A stretch of DNA of 64,000 nucleotides from positions 18,012,000-18,075,999 of the forward strand of contig NC_035164.2 in the NCBI RefSeq assembly GCF_001659605.2, read 5' to 3'. The notes beneath the pieces were generated by a model, which was not told where the DNA came from, did not search any database, and saw only the letters and a program-made list of their open reading frames with translations. Numbering within the stretch: position 1 is the first letter of the stretch; each line of letters begins with the position of its first letter. This document shows, one piece after another, positions 25,586 to 36,344 of the stretch. The DNA is from Manihot esculenta. Taxonomy: Eukaryota; Streptophyta; Magnoliopsida; Malpighiales; Euphorbiaceae. A program made the translations under genes and the position numbers.

Positions 25586-27814
25586 TGTAACGCCCCGAAA
25601 ATCGGACCGCTACCGGCGCTAGGATCCGGGTCGACTTAAGGCCGCCGGGACCCGTAGCAAGCCTGACATAAAACCTGTAAACCTGTATAATCCCATACAT
25701 GATCAACAACATGCATAAAACTTTAAACTTTTCTTCATACATACTGTCATCAACTAACTCAACCTGTGCATACTCTGAACATATACATAACATAGTCCCT
25801 CTGTGGGATCTCATCAAGCCCTATAGGCAAAACAACCTGTGTTGAGTTAGTTTACATAAACATCATAACATAAGATCATGTATATACAAAAGGGATTAAC
25901 AATATATTATGGTCAAGCACAACTCTATCCTCATGACCTCATTACATAACATCCTGAATATTTTTACAATTCATCATAATACAATTGTCATGTCCACAAA
26001 CTAACTATTACATAGATATGACTTTTTCTCTTCTTGCCTTCTCTATCTATCCCGTACCTGCAAACCTGGGGGTTAGGGGAGAGGGGTGAGCTAGATGCCC
26101 AGTGAGTAGAACTATAAAAAGAATATTTAAAACATGCTATCATGAAATGCGTCACTGCACAACAAATCACACCACGGATGGACTGATTCAAAAATCCCTA
26201 AACTCCATGCCCGGCCCTATTATGGGCACCACAGGTCTTCGTATTGCCCGGCCCTATTATGGGCACCACAGGACTTCATACTCGGAGTTATTGCCCGGCC
26301 CTATTATGGGCACCACAGGACTTCGTATTGCCCGGCCCTATTATGGGCACCACAGGACTTCGTATTTAGAAGGCTAATGAATCATCCTAATGTCCATCCA
26401 CTATCATCTATCACAACAATACAATGCGGCATAGTCGTGAATTCTAATGCAAACAACCTATAATATGATCATGATGCATGAAGCATGATAAAAGCATTTC
26501 TTTTCTCAATTTAAAAGGTTAAGTTTAGTTCCACTCACCTCTGGCTGACTCTGACAAACTCTGTAGCAGCTGGCTCACTGCTGGGGTCCTTGGTTCCTCG
26601 GGTCCGAACCTACACAGGTGGACTCCAATGAGGGACCAAACATACATAAACATTACTCTAATATCTCCCCCAAAAACCCCCCTAAATATCATGAAAACAT
26701 CACATGAAAATATGCATGAAATGGCTGAACAGGGCACTTTCGGCGGCACCTTCGGCAGCCGAAAGTCCCAGACAGAGACGAAACTCAGGTAGGTTCGGCG
26801 GCACCTTCGGCGGCCGAAAGTGCCAGACAGAGACGAAAGTCTCTGTTCGGGGGCAACTTCGGCAGCCGAAAGGCCTGCCTCCCCAGCCATGTTTGGCGGC
26901 CGAAAGTACCTTCGGCTGCCGAACCTGGTTTCTGCCAAAGGGCAGAAACTTGGCTCCCTTTGCACATTTCGCCTCCAAACCTTCCAAACATGCATATTTT
27001 TCAACCAAAGCATGCATACAAGTTCCTAGGGGCCTCAAACATGCATATACCCCATCTACAACACTTCAAGCATACTCAAACATGCCACATTGGTCAAGAA
27101 TCACATAAAACCTAACATTTGCTTAAAAACTCATACAACCCTATACATGCCATTCTACCCCATAAAATCACTTAAAACTTACTTAAAACACATGAGGAGC
27201 TTAAGATCGGCTCTTACCTCTTGAAGATCGAGAGGGAGACGACCTAAACTTGGAGATCCACGAAAATGAGCTCCTGAGTTCCCAAAGCTCCAAAACTTGG
27301 TTTAAATGTTCAAAACTTGCAATGTGAGTTTAAAACTCAAGAAAAATGGAAGAGATTTGGAGGAAGAACACTAGATTTGCAAAGGGAAGGTCGGAAGCTT
27401 GCTGTGGCCGAAAATGGGAGAAAGCTCGCCCATTTCGGCTAAGTGCCCCATTTATAGGTGGCTGGCCAGGCCACGTTCGGGGGCCGAATGTGCCTCCGCA
27501 TCCATGCAATGTTCGGCGGCCGAACTTGACTTTCGGCGGCCGAACCTGGACTGCCCTCACTCATGCTTTCGGGGGCCTAACGTGCCTCCAAAACGCATGC
27601 ACGTTCGGCGGCCGAACTTGACTTTCGGCGGCCGAACCTGGGTTTTCCTCCAAAGGCTTTTCATGCAAAAACTCATTTAGTTTCATACTTTAAAACCATT
27701 AAAAACATGAAAACATTTTTATAAAACATGATTCTACCCTTCTAGAGGTCTCCGACATCCGAGATTCCACCGGACGGTAGGGATTCCGGTACCGGAGTCT
27801 AGCCGGGTATTACA
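25586..27814 (-). repeat. Element B 5' LTR
   Basis: Reading down from 27814: promoter-proximal palindrome cluster (27640-27475), TATAAA (27456-27451), donor GAG|GTAAGA (intron from 27217), second palindrome cluster (26935-26735), acceptor CTGTGTAG (exon from 26609), donor AGAG|GTGAGT (intron from 26538), minisatellite (26365-26208), U5 end at 25586. The middle exon would be 71 nt. Confidence 0.93.
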
Positions 27815-28439
27815 TCTTCACACCATCCTTGCCGCCTATGCACAATTAAGGAAGGTGGAACCTACTTTTGCAATTTGAATTTTGAATGTGCATGGCATGA
27901 AGTGGCAAGCATGTGATCTTTGGATTTAGCTTCCTTAAAAAGCTAGATTTTGAAATTCAAAATTTGAATATGAATCTTGAAGATTTGAATTTTAAAATAC
28001 TTTCCTTATTTGGCTCTTCATTTATGGCAACTTGAGACTTGACTTCTTGAATAAGGAAAAGGCTATTTGGAGATAAGAAATTTGAATTTTAAATTGCTTT
28101 GGCTGAATGTTCTTTCCTTCTTTGCGACTTTCCTTATTTAGCTTCACTTGATTCCAACTTGGCAAGCTTGCTCTCCTTTGCTCCATTTAAGGCAGTTTTA
28201 AGGGTATTTTCTCCAAAATGTTTTTTTTCACCATTTTTTGCAAAATAATGTCAAGAGCACTAAATTAAGCAGAAATCATGTAAATAATCATCAATAATAT
28301 CAAGATAAAATGGACTAAAATATGTTCTATCAATTAGCCATTTTCATGCCATAGTGATAAGGAATCCCTAAGCATGCCAACCATGTCTCTATCATGCTAA
28401 GTTCATTTTAATGTTACCAAGTGGCACTAATTAGCTTAC

Positions 28440-29858
28440 TGATTAAGCATAATTTAGCCACATTTTTATTATCATTATTATTATTTAAATATGCATTTTT
28501 CTAGTTTAATTTTTGTTTTTATGATATTTTTGCAGAAAAGAAATAAATGAAAACTTGGAGAAAATTTGCAGAAAAAGCTGAAAAATCGATTTGGCCGAAG
28601 TGATTTAGCCAAATCACCTGCAGAAAGCTGAAGCAGAAACCTGAAAATGACTCATAGAAAATGATTTGGGCAAGTGATTTGCCCAAATCAATAGACCCAA
28701 TCGACTGTCTCCAACAAATTACAACAGCGCGGGAAAAGAAGGAAATTCAAAACTCCAAAAGTATTAGAGTCCTATCCTACTTCAAACACCACAAGACAAA
28801 TCCTATAACAACTCCAAGAGCCACACCAAAGAAAGTCTTTCACTAAAGGAGTTTTATTTATGATAAAATACAAGATAAAGAAGGAATCAAACACTATAAA
28901 AGACCAAGTCAAAATAGAATTCCAATTCCAAGAAGGATTAGGATTTCTCACCTATAAAAGGGGACAACACCAACCAGCAAGATATCTTCACAATCACTTC
29001 AGATTTTCGGCAGCAACTTCTCTCTACTTTTCTTTTCTCTACTTTTCTTCTCTCTTTTTGTGTCCTTTGTCCACCATGAGTGGCTAGACACTTTTGTCTC
29101 TAGTTGAAGTTGGGGAAATTTCAGTTGTGATGAATTGGGAGATTTAAAACTCCATTGTTAAACTTCTATTTTTCAATATTTATGCAACTTGTTCTTTATG
29201 TCTATTATTGCCTTGCTATTAGAATCAATTAAGGCATGTTGCTTTTAATTGTATGAGTAATATATTGTTAGTTTGAATGATTTTGGTCCATAATTGCTTA
29301 GATCATTTGAATACAAGTAAAATTGGTTGCATAATCTAAACTTGACCACGCGGTTGGCAAGGTTAGAATTGGATTTCTCTATGTCTTAATGCAGTCAACG
29401 GTTGAAAAGTAAAAAATCCCAATGACGTTCCTTGGTGATTTGTTGACTAGTTTTTGATTAGTGAACATTTCCTAGTCAAACTAAAACTAAGGAGGAATTT
29501 GGTTGTGAGAAGCGTCTTCCACAACCTAAACTAATTTATTGAAATAAATAGGAGTATCAAAGAATCAATGATCAATTCTAAAACTGAAATAGATCTTATA
29601 CTTCAATTAGAGTCCTTTCACCATTAATTTACTCATCTTTTTAATTATTGTTTTCTTTTACTCACTTTTAATTTTATTTTTTCTATCATAAAAAACATAC
29701 CCCTTTTTATTTTACTTTTATTATTAATTTGTCCAAGTCATTGTCAGGAAAGTTCTTAGTGTCAAATCCATGTGGTTTGAACCTATTGCCACTATCTACA
29801 GTTTTTAATTGTTGATTATTAATAGGTTTATTTTTTACGGCTTCGACAACTACTATCA
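28440..29858 (+). repeat. Element D 5' LTR
   Basis: 1419 bp, TGATTAAGCATAATTTAGCC...CTACTATCA. U3 holds two compound hairpins (28588-28615 and 28662-28690), a TATAAAAG at 28953-28960, then the conserved CCATGAGTGG hairpin (29069-29090) and a decayed GACGTTCC hairpin pair (29418-29490). The PBS TGGCGCCGTTGCTGGGGA follows at 29864-29881. Confidence 0.85.
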
Positions 29859-29910
29859 AAAATTGGCGCCGTTGCTGGGGATTTGATTTAATCTAACGTA
29901 TTTTCCCTTT

Positions 29911-30261
29911 ATGACCAGGGCTGGCCGTAAAGAAACTCTTCTTTATGATCCGGAGATTGAGCGCACTGCCAATAACTTAAGAAAGCAATTAAACTTGAAG
30001 AACCAAGCCTCAAGACCATCCTCATTAGCGACAACAACGAATCTGGTGTCTACCATTTGATCTACCGTCAAGCCATCTGATAAAACTGCTACTGCCCCTG
30101 CTGCAAAATTTATTGCACCAGCTGATACACCTACTGCCGCACCTGCTACTGCTACACTTGAACCAGAAACAGAAATACAGACTGCTGCACCTGAAAATCA
30201 AGCTATGGCTGAAATACCTGTTGCATATGAAGAAGTTGAAGCTGAAAACACGCTCGTCCAT
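29911..30261 (+). pseudogene. Element D gag, N-terminal fragment
   Basis: ATG 29911 gives MTRAGRKETLLYDPEIERT, the start shared with elements C and E, which sets the start codon. A TGA at about 30058 interrupts it; beyond that the same frame continues as an Ala/Thr/Pro/Glu-rich linker to the insertion site of C at 30261. It continues at 39737 for about 28 codons to a TGA at the insertion site of E. Confidence 0.75.
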
Positions 30262-32008
30262 TGATAGAGCATATTTTAGCCCATATTTTCATGATCTTAT
30301 TGATGTTTATTTGCACCTATTCTACCTAATTTTGTGGTTTTAATCATGTTTTGCAAATATTAGGTGTGAAGAGACAAATTGGAGAAAATGCTCTTAAAAG
30401 CACCAAAAAGTGTCAAAAATGCAAAGAAGACCTTCGGCAGCACTTTCGGTCGCCGAACCATGCGTCCAGAGACGAAAGTCCACTACTTTCGGCCGCTGAA
30501 TCTCTACTTTCGGCCGCCGAACCTTCAGAACATAGCCGAAAGTCCAGCCTCCGAAACTCAACTTAGGCAGCCGAAAATGCACTCTATTGCACTCTTTCCT
30601 TATTCAAGAAGCCATATCCCAAGTTGCCATATTTGAGGAGACAAATAAGGGAAGTATCTTAAGATCCAAATCTTCAAGATTCACATTCAATTATTGGATT
30701 TCAAGATCCCCCTTATTAAGGAAAGAAAATCCAAAGATCACATGTTTCCTACTTAGTGCCATGCACATTCAAAATTCAAAAGGAGTCTCCACCTTCCTTA
30801 TTAGTGCATGGGCAGCCTCTTAACTCTTAAGGCAACATCTTGAAGATCTTGGACAGCAATTAAAAAGACCAAAGAGCCCCCACTTGCCTTCTATCACATG
30901 TGACTCGTTTTTGCCTTCACTCATGCACAAACAAGGCACATGCAACACCAAGGACACTTTGGACAGCCTCTAAAAGTCTCCTGGACTTCCATGAAACCCT
31001 AGGCAGCCTCTCAAGACTTATTTAAAGGCTTCAAGAAGACAAGAAAGGTAGCTTTTCATCCTCCAAATTTGGCCAAGCAAGGGCAGCCCCTTCTCCACCT
31101 TAGTTCTTCATCTTCTTACTTTCTTTTCATCTATTTTCTGTTTTGGTTCAGCCATGAGTGGCTGAAACCTTCTTTCTAGTTGAAGTTTGGTTGAAACTAA
31201 GGTTGTTTAATGGGTTGTGAGATCTGAACAGAAACTATTGTCTTTGATTTTATTCAATATTCATGGAATTGATGCTTAATTCTAAGATTGCTTTGTTGTT
31301 TTGATCAAATTGGCCACTTGATTCTTAATTGCAAAGTTAATTGATTGTTGGATTAGGATATTTGTTAGTCCGTAATTGCTGGAAATATTCTGTCCATACA
31401 ACACTTGGTGTAAAAATCCAAGGAATTGTATGATCTAACATCATCTCATGCGTTTGAGTAGTTAGGGTTTGGATCTTTCTTGTTCTTCATGCAATTGGCA
31501 ATTGTTTTGATGCCTATGGCCCAAGGACGTTCCTTGGTAATTCATTGATTAGTAATTGATTAGAGGACGTTCCCTAATCAGTTTGTTCATAAGGAAAGAC
31601 ATGGTGGTGAGAAGCGTCTTCCACCCCCATAACCAACCTATTGATTCAATCAAGATAACCATGTTTCAATGATCAACCCAAACAACCAAAGTGGATCCAT
31701 ATCTTCAACTAGACTTTTCTCATATTGATTTCTTCTTTTATTTTAATTACTTGCTGTTTCAATTACTTTTAATAGTTGTTAGTCAAATCATCTCAAAACC
31801 CCCCTTTTACTTTCCTTGCACTTGTTTCTATTTCTCTTTGATTACTTGCTTTCACTTGCGCTTTCAATTAGTTCTATTGGTCTTGATTGAGATAAATAGA
31901 TAGGTAATCAATTCTCTGTGGATACGATCCTTCACCACTATCTGCAGTTATAAATTGTAGGTAACCAAGAAGGTTATTTTTTACCGGCTTCAACAACCGC
32001 TCCTGTCA
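30262..32008 (+). repeat. Element C 5' LTR
   Basis: Starts TGATAGAGCATATTTTAGCC and ends CAACCGCTCCTGTCA. U3 carries TTCGGCCGCCGAA-type words (30432-30585), TATTTAAA at 31019-31026 as likely TATA box, hairpin TTCAGCCA-TGAG-TGGCTGAA at 31147-31166, and hairpins CCAAGGA-CGT-TCCTTGG (31521-31537) and GATTAG..CTAATC around GGACGTTCC (31558-31579). PBS TGGCACCGTTGCCGGGGA at 32014-32031. Confidence 0.92.
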
Positions 32009-32063
32009 AAAATTGGCACCGTTGCCGGGGAATTGATTTTACTTGTTTGTTTATTTTTCTTTC

Positions 32064-32441
32064 ATGACCAGATCTGAAAGTAGGGACACTCTACCCTTTG
32101 ATCCAGAAATTGAACGCACCATCAGAAGGCTAGGAAAGCAAACCTCAAACGCAGAACCTTCTGCCCAACCTTCGGCCGTCGAAACTCATCAACATTCGGC
32201 CGCCGAAAGTCCTGCACTCCAGCAACTAAATCTTGCACCAATGGCAGAACCTCAAGCACTAGCTGCTGCCCATGATGGACATGCTGTCCAGAACCAAATG
32301 GTTCAAGAAAATCCAGCAAATAGGTTACAAGCACAAAGAGAAAGAACCATGAGGGAGTTAGCAACTCCTATAGGTGATTATGCTCCACTTTCATCACCTA
32401 TCCACCTCTTACAGTTCCCTTTGAACTCAAGACAGGTTTGA
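32064..32441 (+). pseudogene. Element C gag, N-terminal segment
   Basis: MTRSESRDTLPFDPEIERT starts at 32064, as in D and E. The segment holds two palindrome words, here read as SAVE and SAAES, and ends with RERTMRELATP. One nucleotide is missing after APL (near 32395) so that this frame runs to TGA at 32441 while the conserved gag continues in another frame. Element D shows the same offset at the same place. Confidence 0.8.
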
Positions 32442-35400
32442 TTCATATTCTTCCTAAATTTAGAGGTAGAGAGAATGAAAATCCACATAAGCACTTAAAA
32501 GAATTTAAGATTATTTGCTCATCCATGAGACCTCAAGGGATCTCTGAAGATCATGTTAAACTAAGAGCCTTCCCCTTTTCATTAGATGACCATGCTAAGG
32601 ATGGGTTATTTTATTTGCCACCTGGATCTATAACTTCTTGGGATGATATGGTCCAAGCCTTTTTGGACAAATACTTCCTACCATCTAAATCAATTGGCAT
32701 AATAAGAGAAATCACTAGCATAAGGCAAAGACCAACTGAGGACTTATATGATTATTGGGAAAGGTTTGAAAGACTATGTACAGGATGTCCACAACATGAT
32801 ATGTCAGACAAAGCCCTCATTCAGTTCTTCTACGGAGGATTGATTCCATCAGAAAGAAAACTCATAAATGTAGCCTGTGGAGGATCTATCCTAGACAAGT
32901 CACCAAGAGAGATGAAAGAGTTGATATCTACTCTTGCAGCCTCATCTAGGCAGTATGGAGAAGAAAGGCAACTACAAAGGGCCAATGAGGTAAGTTTTCC
33001 CACCATGTCTGAACTAACATCTGTTATGAAAAATATTGTGGTAGATGTTGTGCAACAGATTCAAGCACCCCAGCCTCCTAGGCCATGTGGGATCTGCTTA
33101 TACGTAGGACACCCCACTGATCAATGTCCTACCCTCCAAAAAGACAATCAGCAAGTCAATGCAATTGGGAGATACAACAACCAACCTAGATATGATCCAT
33201 ATTCCAATACATATAATCCAGGTTGGAGAGACCACTCCAATTTCAGCTATGGAAAGACCAACAATGATCAGAATTACCAAAATTACCAAAGAAACCAAGC
33301 CCAACCAGCACCTTCAAATCCAAATCAGAACCTTGAAAAGATTATGCAAACAATGATGGAAACAATGGTCAACACCATGCAAGGCATGCGACAAGAGATA
33401 GGCCAACTGGCTGCATCCATCGGCAGATCTGAATATCAGGGTAAGCTCCCTTCTCAAACTGAAACTAACCCCAGACAGAATGTTAGTGCTATTACTTTGA
33501 GAAGTGGCAAGGAGCTTCAAGATGCTAATCATGAGCAAGGGAAGGAAGTTGAACCAAAGACACTCCCTGCGCAAGAACCAAGGCCACCTGAAGCCTTTCC
33601 ATCTCAATCTGAACCACCTCCTGCACACAAGACTGATCCAAAAGTAAGTTTTCACATCCCACCTCCTTTTCCAAAAAGATTTGAAAGAACACAAAAAGAA
33701 AAAGAGGAAAAGGAGATCCTTGAGACTTTCAGAAAAGTGAAAATCAACATACCACTACTAGACGCTGTCAAGCAAATTCCTAGGTATACCAAATTTCTGA
33801 AGGAGCTTTGCACCAATAGAAGGAAGCTTGCTGAAAGAGAAAAAGTAAGTGTAGGTGAGGTAGTTACTGCTGTTATTAAAAGAGAACTCCCTACCAAATG
33901 CAAGGACAAAGGTATGTTTGCTATCTCTTGCAAAATTGGGAATATTGGTATCAAGAAAGCCATGTGTGATCTTGGTGCATCTATCAATGTCATGCCTCTC
34001 TCCATCTATAAATCTCTCAATGCATGTGCACTCAAAGAAACAAGAGTTGTGATACAATTGGCTGATAGATCTGTAGTATATCTCATAGGTGTTTCAGAAG
34101 ATGTGTTAGTCCAAGTAGATGAACTTGTCTTTCCTGCTGATTTTTATGTGATTGATACTAAGGAAGATAGTTGCAATACTAGTTCTGACATTCTTCTTGG
34201 ACGTCCTTTCTTGAGTACTGCTAGAACTAAAATTGATGTGCATGATGGTACCCTTACCATGGAATTTGAAGGGGAAGTAATTAAGTACAATGTCTATGAT
34301 GCCATGAAATATCCACATGATATGTCCCCTGTTTATGGTCTAGATATTATTGATTGTTTAAGCCAAGATGTGTTTAATGAAAATCAAGATTCTGTTTTAG
34401 ATGATGATCTTTGCAGGATTGAGAACCTAAAACTAAAGGAAACAATCTGCAGCATTCAGCAAGTTGAGGCAGCACAGACAGAAGACGTTCGGCCGCCGAA
34501 CATAGCCCACTTTCGACCGCTGAACCCTACTGCTCCTCAGGAACCAGATTCTGTCGCACCACTTCAGGAAAACATTGCGCAGGCGGAAAGCATTCTTCGG
34601 CCGCCAAACACTTTTCGGCCGCCGAACCCCACTGACTTGCGGAAGCCGAATCCATCGCCACAGCTCATTCCGCAAACTGAAGGAATTCGGCCGCCGAAGG
34701 CAGAACCTTTTCGGCCGCCGAACCTCACACAGCAGGCCCCATCGCAAGCAAGCCCTTCTAATCCACCTTTGCAACAACCTTCTGATTTGAAGCCTCTTCT
34801 AGACCATCTGAAGTACATGTACTTGGGAGCAAACAAGACACTACCAGTACTAGTGTCCAATGAATTGAGCCAACAAGAAGAATCAAGCCTCTTGAAGGTA
34901 CTACAGAAACACAAAAGGGCCATAGGATGGACCATTGATGACATCAAAGGTATCTCTCCCTCCACCTGCATGCATAGAATTCACATGGAGGATGAGTGCA
35001 AGCCAGTCAGAGATGCTCAAAGAAGACTGAACCCACCTATGATGGAGGTAGTAAAAAAGGAGATAGTCAAACTCCTTGATGCAGGCATCATATACCCAAT
35101 CTCTGACAGCAAATGGGTGAGCCCTGTACATGTAGTACCAAAGAAAACTGGAATCACCATTATTCCAAATGCTGAAGGAGAACTTGTTCCCACAAGAGTT
35201 CAAAATGGATGGAGAGTATGCATGGACTATAGAAAGCTCAATGCTGCAACAAGGAAGGACCACTTCCCACTGCCTTTCATTGATCAGATGCTAGAAAGGC
35301 TTGTAGGTAAATCTCACTATTATTGTCTTGATGGTTATTCAGGTTTCTATCAAATCCCAGTTGCCCCAGAGGACCAAGAGAAAACCACCTTCACTTGTCC

Positions 35401-35790
35401 TTTTGGCACTTTTGCCTTTAGAAGAATGCCATTTGGACTATGCAATGCGCCTGCCACTTTCCAGCGCTGCATGATGAGCATATTTTCTGACTATGTGGGT
35501 AAGACAATTGAGGTATTTATGGATGACTTCACAGTTCATGGAAATTCTTTTGATGAATGCCTTACCAATTTAGAAAAGATCTTGCAAAGATGCATTGAGA
35601 CTAACCTTGTGCTTAATTATGAAAAATGTCACTTTATGGTTAATCAAGGTATGGTCTTAGGTCATGTTGTTTCAGCTAAGGGCATTGAAGTGGACAAAGC
35701 TAAGGTGGATACCATCAAAAATCTGCCTTACCTCACAAATATTAGAGACATCCGCCCCTTCCTTGGCCATGCAGGATTCTATAGAAGATT
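32417..35790 (+). pseudogene. Element C gag-protease-RT, main segment
   Basis: The conserved frame is open from about 32400 (FELKTG, then LIHILPKFRG) without an ATG of its own; it depends on the upstream gag start. It holds the gag capsid-like domain (32460-33000), a zinc knuckle CGICLYVGHPTDQC (33090-33130), the protease (CDLGASINVMPLS near 33966, DILLGRPFLSTAR near 34190), a linker with six or so palindrome words read as RPPN/RPPK (34488-34730), and RT with CMDYRKLNAAT (35220), MPFGLCNAP and VFMDDFTVHG (35515). It is open to 35790, where the foldback element inserted after FYRRF. Athila-type by sequence. Confidence 0.9.
34488..34725 (+). repeat. Palindrome-word cluster in the PR-RT linker of C
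   Basis: TTCGGCCGCCGAA at 34488-34500 with further copies or one-base variants near 34606, 34617, 34685 and 34710. The region lies between protease and RT, the same place where D and E carry their own words. Confidence 0.85.
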
Positions 35791-36344
35791 TGTAACAGCC
35801 CGGCCCCTTTCGACCGGCCCTGTTACCGCTCACAGCCCGTGACCTTCCTCTGGGCCCAGCCACTGTGAGCAGCTCTTAACATCCCTTCACCCTCATGGGT
35901 TCCAGGCAGGATTTGTCCCTCGGGGGAGCCATTACGGCCCGCCCTAGCCCGAGTGGATTTGGCCCAATTCCTTCCTCTGGGAATTAGGTCGCCTCCCCCA
36001 CTGCTCGAACCCTTGACCTCCCGCTTTAAGGGAATAGTCTGGTGAGAGTGAGTACCACTTGTTCCAAGTGGTACAAGTGGTACTCACTCTCACCAGACTA
36101 TTCCCTTAAAGCGGGAGGTCAAGGGTTCGAGCAGTGGGGGAGGCGACCTAATTCCCAGAGGAAGGAATTGGGCCAAATCCACTCGGGCTAGGGCGGGCCG
36201 TAATGGCTCCCTCGAGGGACAAATCCTGCCTGGAACCCGTGAGGGTGAAGGGATGTTAAGAGCTGCTCACAGTGGCTGGGCCCAGAGGAAGGTCACGGGC
36301 TGTGAGCGGTAACAGGGCCGGTCGTACGGGGCCGGGCTGTTACA
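35791..36344. mobile_element. 554-bp foldback element with LTR-like ends
   Basis: Two 272-bp arms (35791-36062 and 36073-36344) are inverted copies at roughly 98% identity, with a 10-bp spacer. Ends are TGTAACAG...CTGTTACA, and the TSD is AGATT (35786-35790, 36345-36349). Arms are GC-rich, unlike the host. Near the centre each arm has GGTACAAGTGG and, further out, GGGTTCGAG, which weakly resemble the A and B boxes of a tRNA promoter. No coding capacity. See findings. Confidence 0.9.

Larger units (their letters stand above)
18057..27814 (-). mobile_element. Element B: Tekay/Del-like retrotransposon with open gag-pol
   Basis: A 9758-bp insertion with TSD TCTTC (18052-18056, 27815-27819), LTRs of 2229 bp (5', 25586-27814) and 2174 bp (3', 18057-20230), PBS, PPT and one uninterrupted gag-pol. 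The 55-bp length difference between LTRs equals one palindrome-containing unit (26751-26805 region); elsewhere they are nearly identical. It is the youngest-looking autonomous candidate in the window. One possible defect is an Arg in the integrase HPGxTKMY motif. Confidence 0.95.
5866..28332 (-). mobile_element. Solo Athila-type LTR, split by elements A and B
   Basis: On the minus strand the LTR starts TGATAGAACATATTTTAG (28332 downward) and ends at 5866, flanked by the TSD ATTAG at 5861-5865 and 28333-28337. Its own DNA is 5866-5915, 16892-18056 and 27820-28332, about 1.73 kb, matching the 1747-bp LTR of element C, to which it is related. No internal region remains, so it arose by LTR-LTR recombination before A and B inserted. 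It keeps the conserved GTTTCAGCCA hairpin (17669-17692), the GGACGTTCC hairpins (17260-17320 region) and a TATA-like TATAAAAAG on the minus strand near 17800. It lacks a dense palindromic word array. Confidence 0.85.

Noticed and set aside
36063..36135. A true tRNA gene in the foldback centre
   Set aside because: Only weak A- and B-box resemblance; no cloverleaf with acceptor stem and anticodon arm could be built.
35791..36344. Foldback element interpreted as a Cassandra-type TRIM
   Set aside because: There is no pair of direct LTRs, no PBS or PPT, and no 5S rRNA promoter sequence; the arms are inverted.
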